DNA of 64,000 bases from Dryomyza anilis (Eukaryota > Arthropoda > Insecta > Diptera > Dryomyzidae). The DNA lies in the NCBI GenBank assembly GCA_951804985.1, contig OX638133.1:31707963-31771962 (forward strand), given 5' to 3'. The stretch's first letter is position 1. Each line of letters opens with the position of its first letter. Position numbers and translations under genes: made by a program. Of this stretch, positions 46,600-57,150 are shown piece by piece. A model generated the notes under the pieces. The model searched no databases. It saw nothing but the letters and a program-made list of their open reading frames with translations, and had not been told where the DNA came from.

Positions 46600-47103
46600 T
46601 GGCCAAAAAGATGTAATTTGCCCCATAGTGCAAGCAATCAACAATAATAAATGAGACGCAAGAAACTTAAGCGTACTAAGCAATGTGTTAGAAAGAGACG
46701 GAAGATCATTCAGCGCACTGAGGCAATGTGCGAGAAAGAGATGGAAGATCAGCGCATTAAAACACATGAGTACGAATGAGATGTCAATAGCATGCGGCAT
46801 TCACGAAACGAGTAGAAGGTTCTCGAAGCAAGTCGAAACTTGTCGAAACGTGTCGAACTGGTGTACTGGTCGAACTGGTGGTGTGGAAAGTGGTCGAGTG
46901 CATCTCGTGTGTGATCTATGTCATGTCAAATAGTGGACATGAAGCAGTTGTTAGAATTTGTTATTAGTAAAGTTGTTTATTAAAGTGAATTAATAAAGAT
47001 AATTGTTATAATTTAAACATAAGAGTATAACATAAGAGTGTTTTTATTTTCTACACAATCCAGAGATACGAACTTGTAGAACAGTTTTCCGTAGACTGAA
47101 TTT
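46600..47103 (+). mobile_element. solo LTR, copy 2 (TATA-less variant, both ends eroded)
   Basis: Matches copy 1 in its middle and 3' part (cgagtgcatctcgtgtgtg, gcagttgttagaattt). The 5' end is eroded (aaaaagatgtaatttgcc) and the final gtaaca is lost. An inserted gtcgaactggtgtactggtc stretch is a local duplication. Element B copy 2 follows 12 bp on. Confidence 0.88.
46815..46827 (+). promoter_or_regulatory. heat-shock element in LTR copy 2
   Basis: GAAggTTCtcGAA, a perfect three-unit match to the HSF consensus, kept although both LTR ends are eroded. Confidence 0.7.
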
Positions 47104-47114
47104 CCAACTAAAAA

Positions 47115-47810
47115 AAACCAGTTGGGAAGGTTAGATCACATGGGAAATTTTAAAGTAGGTGTAATTATGATAGTTAGGATTATCAAAATTATAGTCGGTC
47201 TAAGCCGACTATAAATACCCTACACATATGTATGGTTACCATTCAAAATGATATATAGGTCACCAGGGTATACGAATCCTGAAAATAACTACAAACTTTC
47301 AATCGCTGAAGAATTTCCATTCATTTGATACCCATATTTACAAATGGGTAGGTGTACCGAATTTCTATTTTTTTTTGTGAACCACAAGTCTTTTCGCCGG
47401 AAAACATTATTATCATGTATTTGAGCATGATGTCAATATATATTTGACCAAAAAAGTTTACCTAAGCACGTATACATAAAAATTGATCTTTATACGTACA
47501 TTTTGTATGAGGTATTTGAACATAAGTGGTCGGATCATAGGTCACAATGAACCGATCTCGCCAATTTTGTCGCACATACAGCGTAGGTGTATTACTAATC
47601 TAAGTTATAAGTTTCATTTATCTAGCTCTTCAATTTTAAAAGTAGTAGGGATTTCAACAGACAGACAGACGGACATCGCTAAATCGACTCAGGAGGTCAT
47701 GCTGATCAAGAATATATATAATTTTCCATACCGGAGATGCTTTCTTCTGGGTGTTACAAACGGCGTACCAAACTGAATATACCCTTTCACTCTTAGTGTA
47801 GGGTATAAAA
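47115..47810 (+). mobile_element. element B, copy 2 (uninterrupted)
   Basis: Runs from aaccagttgggaagg to gtagggtataaaa. It holds the intact LINE target (atgggtaggtgtaccg, about 47345-47360), the (GACA)n run and the core gctgatcaagaatatatata. The 97-codon frame over its end is a by-product. Confidence 0.88.
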
Positions 47811-47999
47811 AGCTGAAAAAAACATTGTTCGATAAATAAAAAACTTAAATGATGATATGCAAAAAAAATAATATGATTTTCTTATACTTTTGAATTTTTT
47901 CTATATATCAATATTAATGAAAATTCCTTAAAGTAAGAACGATAACAATGTTTTAAAATGCACTGAGCACTCAGTGTCATAAGCACTTAGTATTTGAAT

Positions 48000-48290
48000 T
48001 GTTATTGCACATCACCATAGACCTCTTCACTGCAGTTTTGTTTGTGTTTTGTTTTGACAGTACTTGGTGCTTTGTTGTTGTGAGGAACACATTCATTTGA
48101 TTTTCGAGCAAGGAATAAAATGAATGTCTTGACGTGTGTTTCAAATGCATTTGATTTGATTTGACAGATGTCTATTAGATATATCGCACGTTGTTGAATT
48201 CGTTCCAGGAACTCCAAAGAGGATTTTCAAGCTCCTGGCTAAATGTGCAAATTTTATTCCATCTTACGCCGGATATATGTAAAGAAAACG
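48000..48290 (-). pseudogene. Jockey/CR1-type LINE, C-terminal fragment (copy 2)
   Basis: On minus, one frame reads KSSLEFLERIQQRAIYLID after two stops where a HIWAGAS-like stretch would be. Its nucleotides align with the 37.64-37.70-kb piece (ccaggaactccaaagaggat against ccaggtactccaaaaaagat). The region from KSSLEFL to RAI.LI is the thumb-to-tail part of a Jockey/CR1-type polymerase. Non-functional. Confidence 0.65.
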
Positions 48291-50050
48291 TTAATCTACA
48301 GTAGGTGGTTTCTGTAATATTGTCGATCAAAGTTGCCGACTCATATTGTCGTTTTGACGTCAGAATGATGCAATTTTCATTTCTTGTCGAATAATTTTGT
48401 TGACATTTGAACAATTTCGACGTCACAGAAATCGAGAATTTTATCGCTTGATTTACAGAAACGAGCTGCTGAAGTGAAGTATATTTATAGTTTTCCATAT
48501 CAACCACTCCAAACGAAATATCTTGTTCTCGCATCTTGTATTTTAACAAGAGTAAGAGCAAGAGCAAGTGCAAGAACAAGACCAACAGGGCATTAAATGC
48601 GCCAATTCAAAACAAGAAGCAATTTTTTTTACTATATTTGAGGATTTATTTGCATTTATTATGTTTGGTTAAATGTTAATCAAGAGAATTGATGATGAAA
48701 AAAAAATCTATATTGAAGAATAGAAAAACAACAAATATAAGCTTCATAGACGTCAACATTATTTTTCCATTAAACAATATTATTACTTAAAGCATAAATT
48801 TTAACCCAAATTCCATTTTTTTGCGAATGACTTATCATAGTTCTCAGAATCAAGAGGTACTTCTTTCGTTCGGTCCAATCATTGTTCAAATTCTATTCAT
48901 TCAATACAATTAGTAAGATTCAAAAATGATATTGCAAAGAGCAAAAATAAATCACGTCGGCTAGAACAAGAGCAATAGTAATTATTCCACTTATTGATTA
49001 GCTCATCCTAATGATCCTCACTAGGGATTGAACGCAAAGTAATCAAAGCAAAAATATGTACTTTTTAATGTATTGCAGTCGATTGAAATCAAGTATTTAA
49101 AAACATTACACAGCTTCGAAAGGAAACACCATTTGTATTTACTGCGGAGGAATACTTTGAAAGAAAGCTAAGTTATATATTTTATTGAGATATGCTTTAA
49201 TATGCTTTAATACTTTCAAGATATGCTTTTGCCGCAAATACTTTGGTCCTTGCTTTTGTAATTTTTTTTATATACTCTTTCGGAGTCACTTATCAATTTG
49301 CTCTCGCATAATTTGTATTTTTGGTCTTCGTAGCAACGTAACTTTGTTTCTGAAGATAACAATTTTTAGAAAATTAAAACGAATCACATGAGACAAGAAA
49401 GCTTGCAAATTGCTTTCACAGTTACTTCGAAGCAAACATATTTGAATCGTGGCGGTATTGAAAAAGCGAAGAGCGAAAGTATTTTTTTTATTGAGACAAC
49501 ACTCAAAAAGCGAAAAGGTTTGGAATCGTGCAATATTTAAAAAATACACAGTAGTATTTTTGGAATCGAGGTATCATTTAACAAGCAAGTGATAAAGAGT
49601 TTTGGAATCCAATCAGCATTAAAAAAAAAAACAAAGAGCGAGAGTTTTGGAAAAGCAGCATTTTAAAAGCAAAGAGCGATAGTTTTGAGTTGCTTGATCA
49701 TTTTGAACCCGGATCATTACTGACTTTCACTTTTAGTATAGAATATAATTAAGCATTTTAAAGTTTTGAAACAAGAATATCAAATATTTTTTATATATAA
49801 ATAAATCTGATTCGGATCTTTGCATCTTTGGGTCAGTTGTGTATTTCAGAATTTTTAAACCCTACCTTAGTAATGGATGTAGATGCATCTAATCATTTGA
49901 CATTAGCAAAAAGAGTTTGCTCCACTGTAAGCACTGCCAAAGTATCACCATCAACTTCAGCTTCGGTAATTATATCAAGTGATAAATATCTGCCCGTACC
50001 TAGCTAAATAACTTAGAAAAAGTAACAAGAATAACAAATGCAAAAAAAAC
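48291..50050. other. AT-rich DNA with no gene seen
   Basis: A 136-codon minus-strand frame (48175-48585) overlaps the LINE fragment and an aagagcaagagcaag run; it is not credible as a whole. Between 49470 and 49690 the words gcaaagagcg and agttttggaa recur, a diverged direct repeat of about 80-100 bp. Confidence 0.4.
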
Positions 50051-50690
50051 TCAAAGACGTCTAATTTTTGTGACCCTCTGCCGTTGTAGTATCTCCCGCA
50101 GTCGCATAGATACAAATGTATCTTGCAGTTACTTAACGCAACCTCGCTCACGGTTATGGCGGCGACGGCGACGGCAGAGAATACATTTTAAATTTCGCGT
50201 CCAAATATGGCGTGCTTGTGTCAAGTGACTCCTGCAGTTACAACAGATACTCACTCGTTTGTACGCTCCCTGGGATATCTTACGGATACGCGGATACCGC
50301 GCAAAGTATCTATGTATGAATGAAGGTATGTATTTTGTTTTGATGTTAATTTTTTTTTATTTAACATTTTGTTTAACTGTTGCATGTGGCTTTAGAGTGC
50401 CATACAAGTTTATTTGCCAGCAGGCAGAACGCTGCAGGACGATGGTGTTGATGAGACTACGCTTCGGTTGTATCTGTTGGATACTGCTGGTCGCGACTAC
50501 ATTTTTGGTTTTGCACTACGCAACGGGAGCCTTCGCTTTCTTGTTGCTGCAATTGCAGCTGCCGGACTTGTTTCTCGAAAGAGTTTCTAATTTTTGTATT
50601 TTTCCTTCATATGGTTTGACGGAATTTGTTTATAAATACGCGCCAATGGAGTATATTGGGGAGTAGGTTCAATAATAGATGTATTGTAAA
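50050..50690 (+). other. GC-richer island with exon-intron-like structure
   Basis: The base composition rises sharply at about 50075 (ggcggcgacggcgacggc, repeated gatac and cagttac words) and falls after 50670. It contains a good donor and acceptor 70 bp apart. It is the best host-gene candidate in the window, probably a 5' exon region. No product is recognised. Confidence 0.4.
50320..50590 (+). CDS. candidate two-exon small ORF (join 50320-50325, 50396-50590)
   Basis: A donor (AAG|GTATGT) at 50326 and an acceptor (ggctttag) ending at 50395 frame a 70-bp, T-rich intron of normal fly size. Joining them links ATG AAG to an open frame of 64 further codons with a balanced composition (AIQVYLPAGRTLQDDGVDE, RLYLLDTAGRDYIFGFALR), a hydrophobic tail (FLVAAIAAAGLV) and a TAA. 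A competing frame in exon 2, ATG at 50442, gives 74 residues with a membrane-like stretch (CICWILLVATTFLVLHY), but its frame is closed upstream. Neither is recognised. The splice pair is the stronger evidence; the choice of frame is uncertain. Confidence 0.28.
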
Positions 50691-51460
50691 TTGCGGACAA
50701 ATACATTAAATGTTCTTGACATAATCTGTAATTTCTACGTCTTGCATCAGTTGTTTCTTTAGATGTCCCGGGATGATGGTCACAAGTGTGCGAGTGACAT
50801 TCGTTTAGCTGTGATGGAGGAAATATGATACTTTACACATCATTGATTTGCAATTATTGTGACATTCGAATGCGTTGAAAATTTATATTAATATTAAAAA
50901 ATATCAATGATGTTAAAAATATTATTATGTATCCCACTGAGTTCAATCAATTTGTCAAGCATCTTTGGTATTTTTGTAATTGGTTGCACTTTCTTTGAAG
51001 TTTTTTTCTTAATTTGATTTCTATTGAGCTGTTTTTAATTAACTTGTATCAAGTATTTTATTAATAATTAAAACATTCTTCATCTTTTTATGTCAATCAA
51101 CATTTCCTACTTCATTTCCACAAGAAGTCAACAGCTACTCATTAAAACAATTGATTTTTAATCAACTTCATTCTTGAACACATCTTAAGAACAGGCATGA
51201 ACATGTTATTTATACATGTTATTTATGTCTATAACATCGATTCTATGATCAGAACATCGACTTTGTTTAGGTCGGTTTTTGTGTACTTAGAAATCTATAG
51301 AAATTGTATTAGACCATTACACAGTTTATAAGTTGATTGAAGAATGTGAAAAGTTTGTTTGAGAAAGGAACATAACAAAATTCAGAATTTAGAATTTGTA
51401 TTCAGAAATGATTAAAATGTTCATTTTAATTTTAGAAATACAAAAACTTAATTTTGAAAA
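50691..51460. other. AT-rich DNA with no gene seen
   Basis: No frame of note and no repeat ends recognised; atgttatttatacatgttat near 51200 is a small direct repeat. Confidence 0.4.
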
Positions 51461-52426
51461 TATATACAACTGTTGATCCGTCTGTCAGTCAGACTGTCTG
51501 TCTGTCTGTCTGTCGGTCTGTCTGTTTGTTCCAGCATCACGTCTAAACCGCTCTACCGATTTAACTGAAATTTTGCACCAGGATACTATGGAGTCCGGAG
51601 GGTGTCATAGGCTATATATGGGCGGGATTGGACAAAGGGGCGTGGTACCTCCCATACAACCTAAACTTTCAAAACGACATAACTCAGCACATACACAATC
51701 CAAAAAGATGAAACAAAAAACTAAAATTCACCACACTAAAACTCACCACACTAAAACTCACCACTCTAAAACTCACCACACTAAAACTCACCACAATAAA
51801 ACTCACCACGCTAAAACTCACCACACTAAAAATTCACCATGCTAAAACTTACCACACCAAAACTCACCACACTAAAATTCACCACACTAAAACTCACCAC
51901 ACTAAAACTCAACACAATAAAGCTCACCAAGCTAAAACTCACCACACTAAAAATTCACCACACCAAAACTCACCAGACTAAAACTCACCATACTAAAAAC
52001 TCATCACACCGAAACTCACCACACTAAAACTCACCACACTAAAACTCACCGCACTAAAATTCACCACAATGAAACTCACCACACTAAAACTCACTACACT
52101 AAAAATTCACCACACTAAAACTCACCACACTAAAACTCACCACACTAAAAATTCAACACACTAGAACTCACCACATTAAAACTAACTACACTAAAACTTC
52201 TACTGGGAAAAACTCTACGGGGAAGAATTCTACCGGGAAGAATTCTACGGTAAAGCTTTCTATGGGAAAGAATTTTACGGCGAACATTTCTACTGGGAAG
52301 AATTCTACGACGAAATATTCTACTGTCTGAATTGTCTTGGAGAAAAGTTGTTTTGGCGGAGAATTATTATTTGGTTACTACATTTATAAAACCAATAAAA
52401 ACTTGCACAGCGAAGCACGGGGCCCT
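51461..52426 (-). mobile_element. composite repeat element C, copy 2
   Basis: Inverse of copy 1: (TA), (GTCT)n near 51495, the conserved gggcgtggtacctccc block, a long 15-bp array (ctcaccacactaaaa, about 51726-52190), a shorter gggaagaattctacc array (about 52200-52320) and the cgaagcacggggccc end. The 15-bp array is about twice as long as in copy 1. Frames of 62-90 codons here are array artefacts. Confidence 0.85.
51726..52190 (-). repeat. 15-bp minisatellite of element C, long version
   Basis: About 30 units of ctcaccacactaaaa with 15- and 16-bp forms, the extra A shifting frame in places (ctaaaaattcacc). The ORFs here (HHTKT-type, KLTTL-type) come from the array. Confidence 0.9.
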
Positions 52427-52680
52427 GATATAAAAAATAATAATAATGTTTTTTTATATTAATAAAATCGCTTTATATCTATAGTTTTGAAAATAAATTC
52501 GTAACCTGTTAAAAGTTTGGAATAGTCAAAAAACATTTAATTTATTTAAAGGTATTGGCGTTGTCTAAACTAAAAACTAAACTTAAGTTTGTCAGTAATG
52601 AAATTTTGACTATTCAATTTAGTACATTTTCGATCAATGTAAATTTAACTACATTGGATGATATACATATACATATATTA
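52427..52680. other. AT-rich spacer with no gene seen
   Basis: AT-rich DNA between element C and element M. No structure was recognised. Confidence 0.35.
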
Positions 52681-52935
52681 TATACAGGGTTGTCCACTTT
52701 GGTGTGCAAATATTTTAAGGGCTGATTTCATGGTTTAGTTCATGAAAAAAATATTCTAGAGTTTAGGTCTATTTTTAACATTGAAGAATATACAGGGTGT
52801 TGTCAAAATTTATTTCAGAAAATTGATACAGGCGTATATTTTTTTATAACTTCAAAAATTTATAACCCAGGGTAAAAATTTTTATTAATTTTAAAGATAA
52901 TCGAGCAAAGTTTCTTCAAAAATTTTAATATATAT

Positions 52936-53427
52936 TGTTACGAAAATTCAGTCTACGGAAAACTGTTCTACGAGTTCGAATCGCAGGATTGTGTACAAAA
53001 TAAAAACGCACTAATATTTGGTTTTAACTAGTTTATTTCCACTAGTATTAATTAACTTTATTTATTTAAATAACAACTTAAAGAATAATCACTTATATCA
53101 ACTGCTGAATCTATACAATTAAGCTTAACAATGTTCACTCACGAGACGCACTAGTTCACTATCAAATCACAACTGAAGTACAGTGCCTCAGATGCGCGGC
53201 CTTATATACTGCAGGCATCAGTTCGACACGTTTCGACAAGCTTCGACTTGTTTCGAGAACCTTCTACTCGTTTCGTGAATGACGCATGCTATTGGCATCT
53301 CATTCGCACTCATGTGTTTTAATGTGCTGATCTTCCATCTCTTTCTCGCACATTGCCCTGTACGCTGAATGATCTTCCGTCTTTTTCTAACACATTGCTT
53401 AGTGCGCTGAATTGTCTTGCGTCTCAG
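52936..53427 (-). mobile_element. solo LTR, copy 3 (TATA-bearing, 5' end lost)
   Basis: On minus it ends properly in TTTTCGTAACA (52936) but lacks the first about 50 bp; the break is at gcgtctca (53427). The TATA box, initiator and heat-shock element are intact. It interrupts element M. Confidence 0.9.
53252..53264 (-). promoter_or_regulatory. heat-shock element in LTR copy 3
   Basis: On minus: GAAggTTCtcGAA, identical to the other three copies, about 45 bp upstream of the TATATAAG box on that strand. Confidence 0.72.
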
Positions 53428-53493
53428 AAAAATTTCTTAGTGCCCCAAATAAGATGCCAATATTAAAATTTTCTTAGCAACTACAATCGATTA

Positions 53494-54712
53494 CACTGTT
53501 CGGCAAAAGGACCACTTTTGTTCCTCCCTGTCTTTATTTATATCATTTATACATAATTTGTAGTTTTTTCCCTATACGTAATGTTTTTGAGAAAAATTCA
53601 ATTTATGATTTTTGCATTTTTCACTGCATCTACAAAAAAACTTTTTTTATAAAAAGACTGAACAGCCATTGAATAAAAATTAAAACAGTTTTTGTCCATG
53701 CACAAATCAAGGCATGTTATGGCTTTAAGACAACTTGAATATCGTTTAAGATTTGGTTGCCAGAACCGATTAAAGTTTAAAAATTGAGAAAAAAAGGAAG
53801 TTTTGGAATCACCGGAAAAGCATAGTTAATAAAAAATGTTTTATTTTTATTTTAAAATATTAAAATTACTAGAGTTTCTACTTATTTAAAAAATGGTATC
53901 CTTTTTGTTTGCTCTTTGGTGTTTTGAGATAAATTAATTTTTTGTTGAATTTCAACCCTATAAAAATAATACACGTTTTATTTTAAAAAATATTAATTAT
54001 AGTAGTATTTTACACTTACTTTTAAGTATATGATAACAATTATTAATTACTAGGGTTTGTGAACATACTATTTGTACTGTTCTATAATAATGCGAACTGT
54101 GTTGGTACTTTTTGTACTATTACATTAAAATATCAATGAATTTCAATCGATATTTCAATCATTGTTTTTAAATAACATAATTTAAAACCTTACAATAATG
54201 CATTCATTCACATCATCAATATATTCTGTTGCAATATCTTCCGAATAAAAATTCTATAGAAATATGTTAAAAAATATATATATATATTAATTTAAAAGAA
54301 AAATTGTAATTCAAAGTAGAAAGGACACAGAAAAAGCATTACCATTGTTGAAATAGGTATTCTCTGTAGTAAATATTACCAATGATTTAAAATATAAAAT
54401 ATATTTTTTACTAAATATGCTTTGCCCTTATTTTCAAAATTTTTTCAAATTTAACCGTTTATTTTAACGAAACCATAAACGATATCTAAGTGGACTTAAT
54501 GCTATAATATTCCTTGATTTATTCCCGTGATATAACTAAATTAATTTTAAATCAATAGCTGTCTAATATTTTCATAAAAAAATGTTGTTTGTAAAATGCA
54601 GTGAAAAAGACAAAAAAACATTTTTCTCAAAAACGTTACGTATAGGGAAAAAAATAAAAATGCTGTTCGAATCAACACATTAAAATTAGGGACAATTTTG
54701 TGCCGAACAGTG
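53494..54712. mobile_element. DNA transposon E, copy 2
   Basis: Ends CACTGTTCGGCAAAA and TTTTGTGCCGAACAGTG, with TTA on both sides (53491-53493, 54713-54715). The arms extend about 130-150 bp with shared words (ccctatacgtaatgtttttg against caaaaacgttacgtataggg). No transposase frame; the interior is AT-rich. The end sequence and TTA duplication match copy 1 at 20651-24920. Confidence 0.85.
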
Positions 54713-54890
54713 TTATCTGTAAAACTAATTTAATTATTTTGCTCTGTGCTTAAAATGGTAGAAGTTATAATTAAATGTACGTTTGTATCAAATTTTCTAA
54801 AGTAAATTTTTGAAAACACCCTGTATAGTATTGGGTGTTCGAAATAGACCCTAACACTAGAACCAATCCAAAGAAAATCACTCTGTATAT

Positions 54891-55611
54891 TGATTACCCT
54901 TGTACCAAATTCCAGTTTACGATCGAAAACAAGAGCATATAGAGCATATTGATTTCAGAAAATGACAAATCAATTGCAGAATGTTTAAATAGAAAAGACG
55001 TATTGATCTCATGACACTTCTACAAATTACCCTTTTAGGGTAAACATGTTCATGGTCAGATCATATTCTTAAAATAACTGATTTATGACACAATCCAGAT
55101 AAAATAATGCGTTCTCAATTCTCTAATTCACATTAAAATTTCTGCTAAGAATCACTAGAAGAAATTATTCGATTGTCATGATCACATAATTAAGTATTCA
55201 TTGATGTTCTCTATTCATAGCCCGGATCAGTTTCATGATCATAATCATGTGTATTCTAATAGGTTAAATTTCTACTCGGGATTGAGATAATTAAAAGTTA
55301 GTACAAATAAAGTGATATTCCGAAATATTCAGATCTGGAAATTATTTGGGCTTTTATGGAAACATCGGACCCAACCATAGAATACCCTACAAATTTGTGA
55401 AGAGGTTTTTGTGGTATAATTAGTTTAATTTTTTTGTTTCTTTGTCGGATTAAACAGTTTGATCTCGTTGCTATATCACCAGTAAAAATTTTTGGAACGG
55501 ACGAGACAGTTTAGACACACTTTTTCGACATATTTCAAACAGACAAATGCGCACGGAGGTTCTAAAATCCAGAAGGAATCAAGAAGTATACGGAGTGATA
55601 TACAGCTAAAT
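54891..55611. other. AT-rich DNA with a decayed A fragment
   Basis: At about 55345-55405 the words cggacccaaccatagaatac and cctacaaatttgtg resemble the start of element A (cgggcccgactatggaatac). No gene is seen. Confidence 0.4.
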
Positions 55612-56535
55612 CGAAAAATTCTTATTTTCAAGAAATGGATTTTCTTAGTTGTCAAAAAAGTAACTAAGTAGAATTATTCTTGGATTCAGATATTAATTTC
55701 TTGGGTATCAAAAAAGGAACTAAGTACAATAAGTCTTGAATTCAGTTATTAATTTATTAGGTATCAAAAATGTTGTTGTTGTTTTCGTCCCAAAATTTAA
55801 TGAACACGTGTTCGTATAGTTGTTGTTTTTTAGATCTTGCTTTGTCGCTATTATGTTTTGTTTTAGTTTGTCCGTCTGTCAGCCCCATCTGTTTGTTCGT
55901 GTGTCTGTCTGTCGATATGTTGAAAGTAACTAAAAGCAATTATTTCGAAGCTAACATAAAAAAAAATGCAAAATTGAACCCAAATTTATGTTAACGAACT
56001 GAAACCATACAAATATTCGTAGAAAAAATCGTTTATTCGTAGAAAAAATCGTAGAAAAAATCGTTTATTCTATTTATATCTTTAACATTCATACATACAC
56101 AGACATTTGCTTGTCTTGCTGTGCTTTGTTGTTCTATTCGTGAAAACTCACACATGCAAACATTGTATATCATGCCGTTATTTTGATACTTAAAAAAAAA
56201 ATCTGCAATCTAGACAAATTGTACTGTATACTTTTTTGTTACCTAAGAACTTAATGTCTGAATATCTAGAAACATTTGGCTTAGTTACTTTCAACAGACA
56301 GACAGGCATGTATTGTTGAAAACATCAATAATACATGAACACGTGTTCTTTTTGCGATGAATACAGCAACAATTTTGCGTGTTCTTTTTGGTTTTTAATA
56401 ATCAATAAATTAACTTCTGAAAATCCAGTTAAATAAAGTTTGTTTACTTTTTTGACAACTAAGTATTTTGCTTTCTTGATATCCAGATGACAAATTCTTG
56501 AATTTTAGTAGTATTTTATTGATATTAGTCAAATT
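55612..56535. mobile_element. inverted-repeat element L with 56-bp subterminal repeats
   Basis: The left arm has gttgtcaaaaaagtaactaag followed by two 56-bp units (gaattattcttggattcag, aatttcttgggtatcaaaa) and gttgttgttttcg. The right arm (about 56215-56535) carries the same words on the other strand (ttacctaagaacttaatgtc, cttttttgacaactaagta). The middle has GTCT-type repeats on plus near 55868-55915 and GACA near 56296. Confidence 0.65.
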
Positions 56536-56840
56536 CTACTATTTTTCTTTCTAACCGAATTATTCTCGAGTTTTAGAATTTTATTTCCCTCCGTGCGGAT
56601 TTTGTATCACAAGCTGCTTATTTTCTGCCTGTTCCCAAAATATACCGTGAATAAAATTCCACAATATATTGCAACCTGCTATACACTTCCCAAAATATTT
56701 CATTTATCTGCTTGTTTGCCCGAAATATGCCGGAAATAATCCTGAAAAATGCCAAAAGTATTGTCTCGGGATTGAGTCTAATTTTTTAAATTTCTCGTAC
56801 ATTCAATTTATTTTACAAGATACGCTATTTAAATATTATC
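56536..56840. other. AT-rich DNA with no gene seen
   Basis: No structure was recognised; a 126-codon plus frame (56669-57049) shows no motif. Confidence 0.35.
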
Positions 56841-57019
56841 TCATCGAAAATGCAATAGTTTTCGGAGCAATCTCGAACTTTCATTATTTTTTCGATATCG
56901 TACCGATTTCAAAAAATGTCTCGTACCGAAAAAACATTGACAGAACCTACTATGTAGGTCCAATTTCACGATATCGTGTGAATTCTCCTCGCATTGATCT
57001 CGTAATGATATCGAAACGA

Positions 57020-57150
57020 ATGACATACTGGAAAAATCTGCTTTCCTAAATCTAGTATATGCTGGACAGTCACAGAGATAGTGCTCTGTGGTAACAGTTA
57101 CTTTGTAGCAGGCGACCATAAGGCGCTTTCGGAAAGGCCGATTATATGAG
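57020..57150 (-). pseudogene. possible LINE RNase H / C-terminal fragment
   Basis: On minus a frame reads MVACYKVTVTTEHYLCDCP, then AYTRFRKADF. The pattern TTEHYLCDCPAY...R matches the cysteine-histidine tail common at the polymerase end of R1/LOA-type LINEs. It is short and isolated. Adjoining words (cattcgtttcgatatcat) recur near 35.18 kb, beside the R1/LOA remnant, which supports a common origin. Confidence 0.45.

Larger units (their letters stand above)
52681..54890. mobile_element. inverted-repeat element M, host of two insertions
   Basis: The left part (tatacagggt, then tttaggtctattttt, atatacagggtgttgtcaa, tttataacttc at 52681-52865) is matched on the other strand by 54755-54890 (gaagttataatt, ttgaaaacaccctgtat, aatagaccctaac, ctctgtatat). 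LTR copy 3 and transposon E2 lie inside. A shorter related copy at 4.15 kb lacks E2. No protein is seen. Confidence 0.65.

Noticed and set aside
48175..48585. 136-codon minus-strand frame
   Set aside because: It crosses a Jockey/CR1-type fragment in the wrong frame and an aagagcaagagc run; not one gene.
51573..52027. Threonine/histidine/lysine-rich repeat proteins
   Set aside because: Same 15-bp array in element C copy 2; the frame changes where 16-bp units occur.
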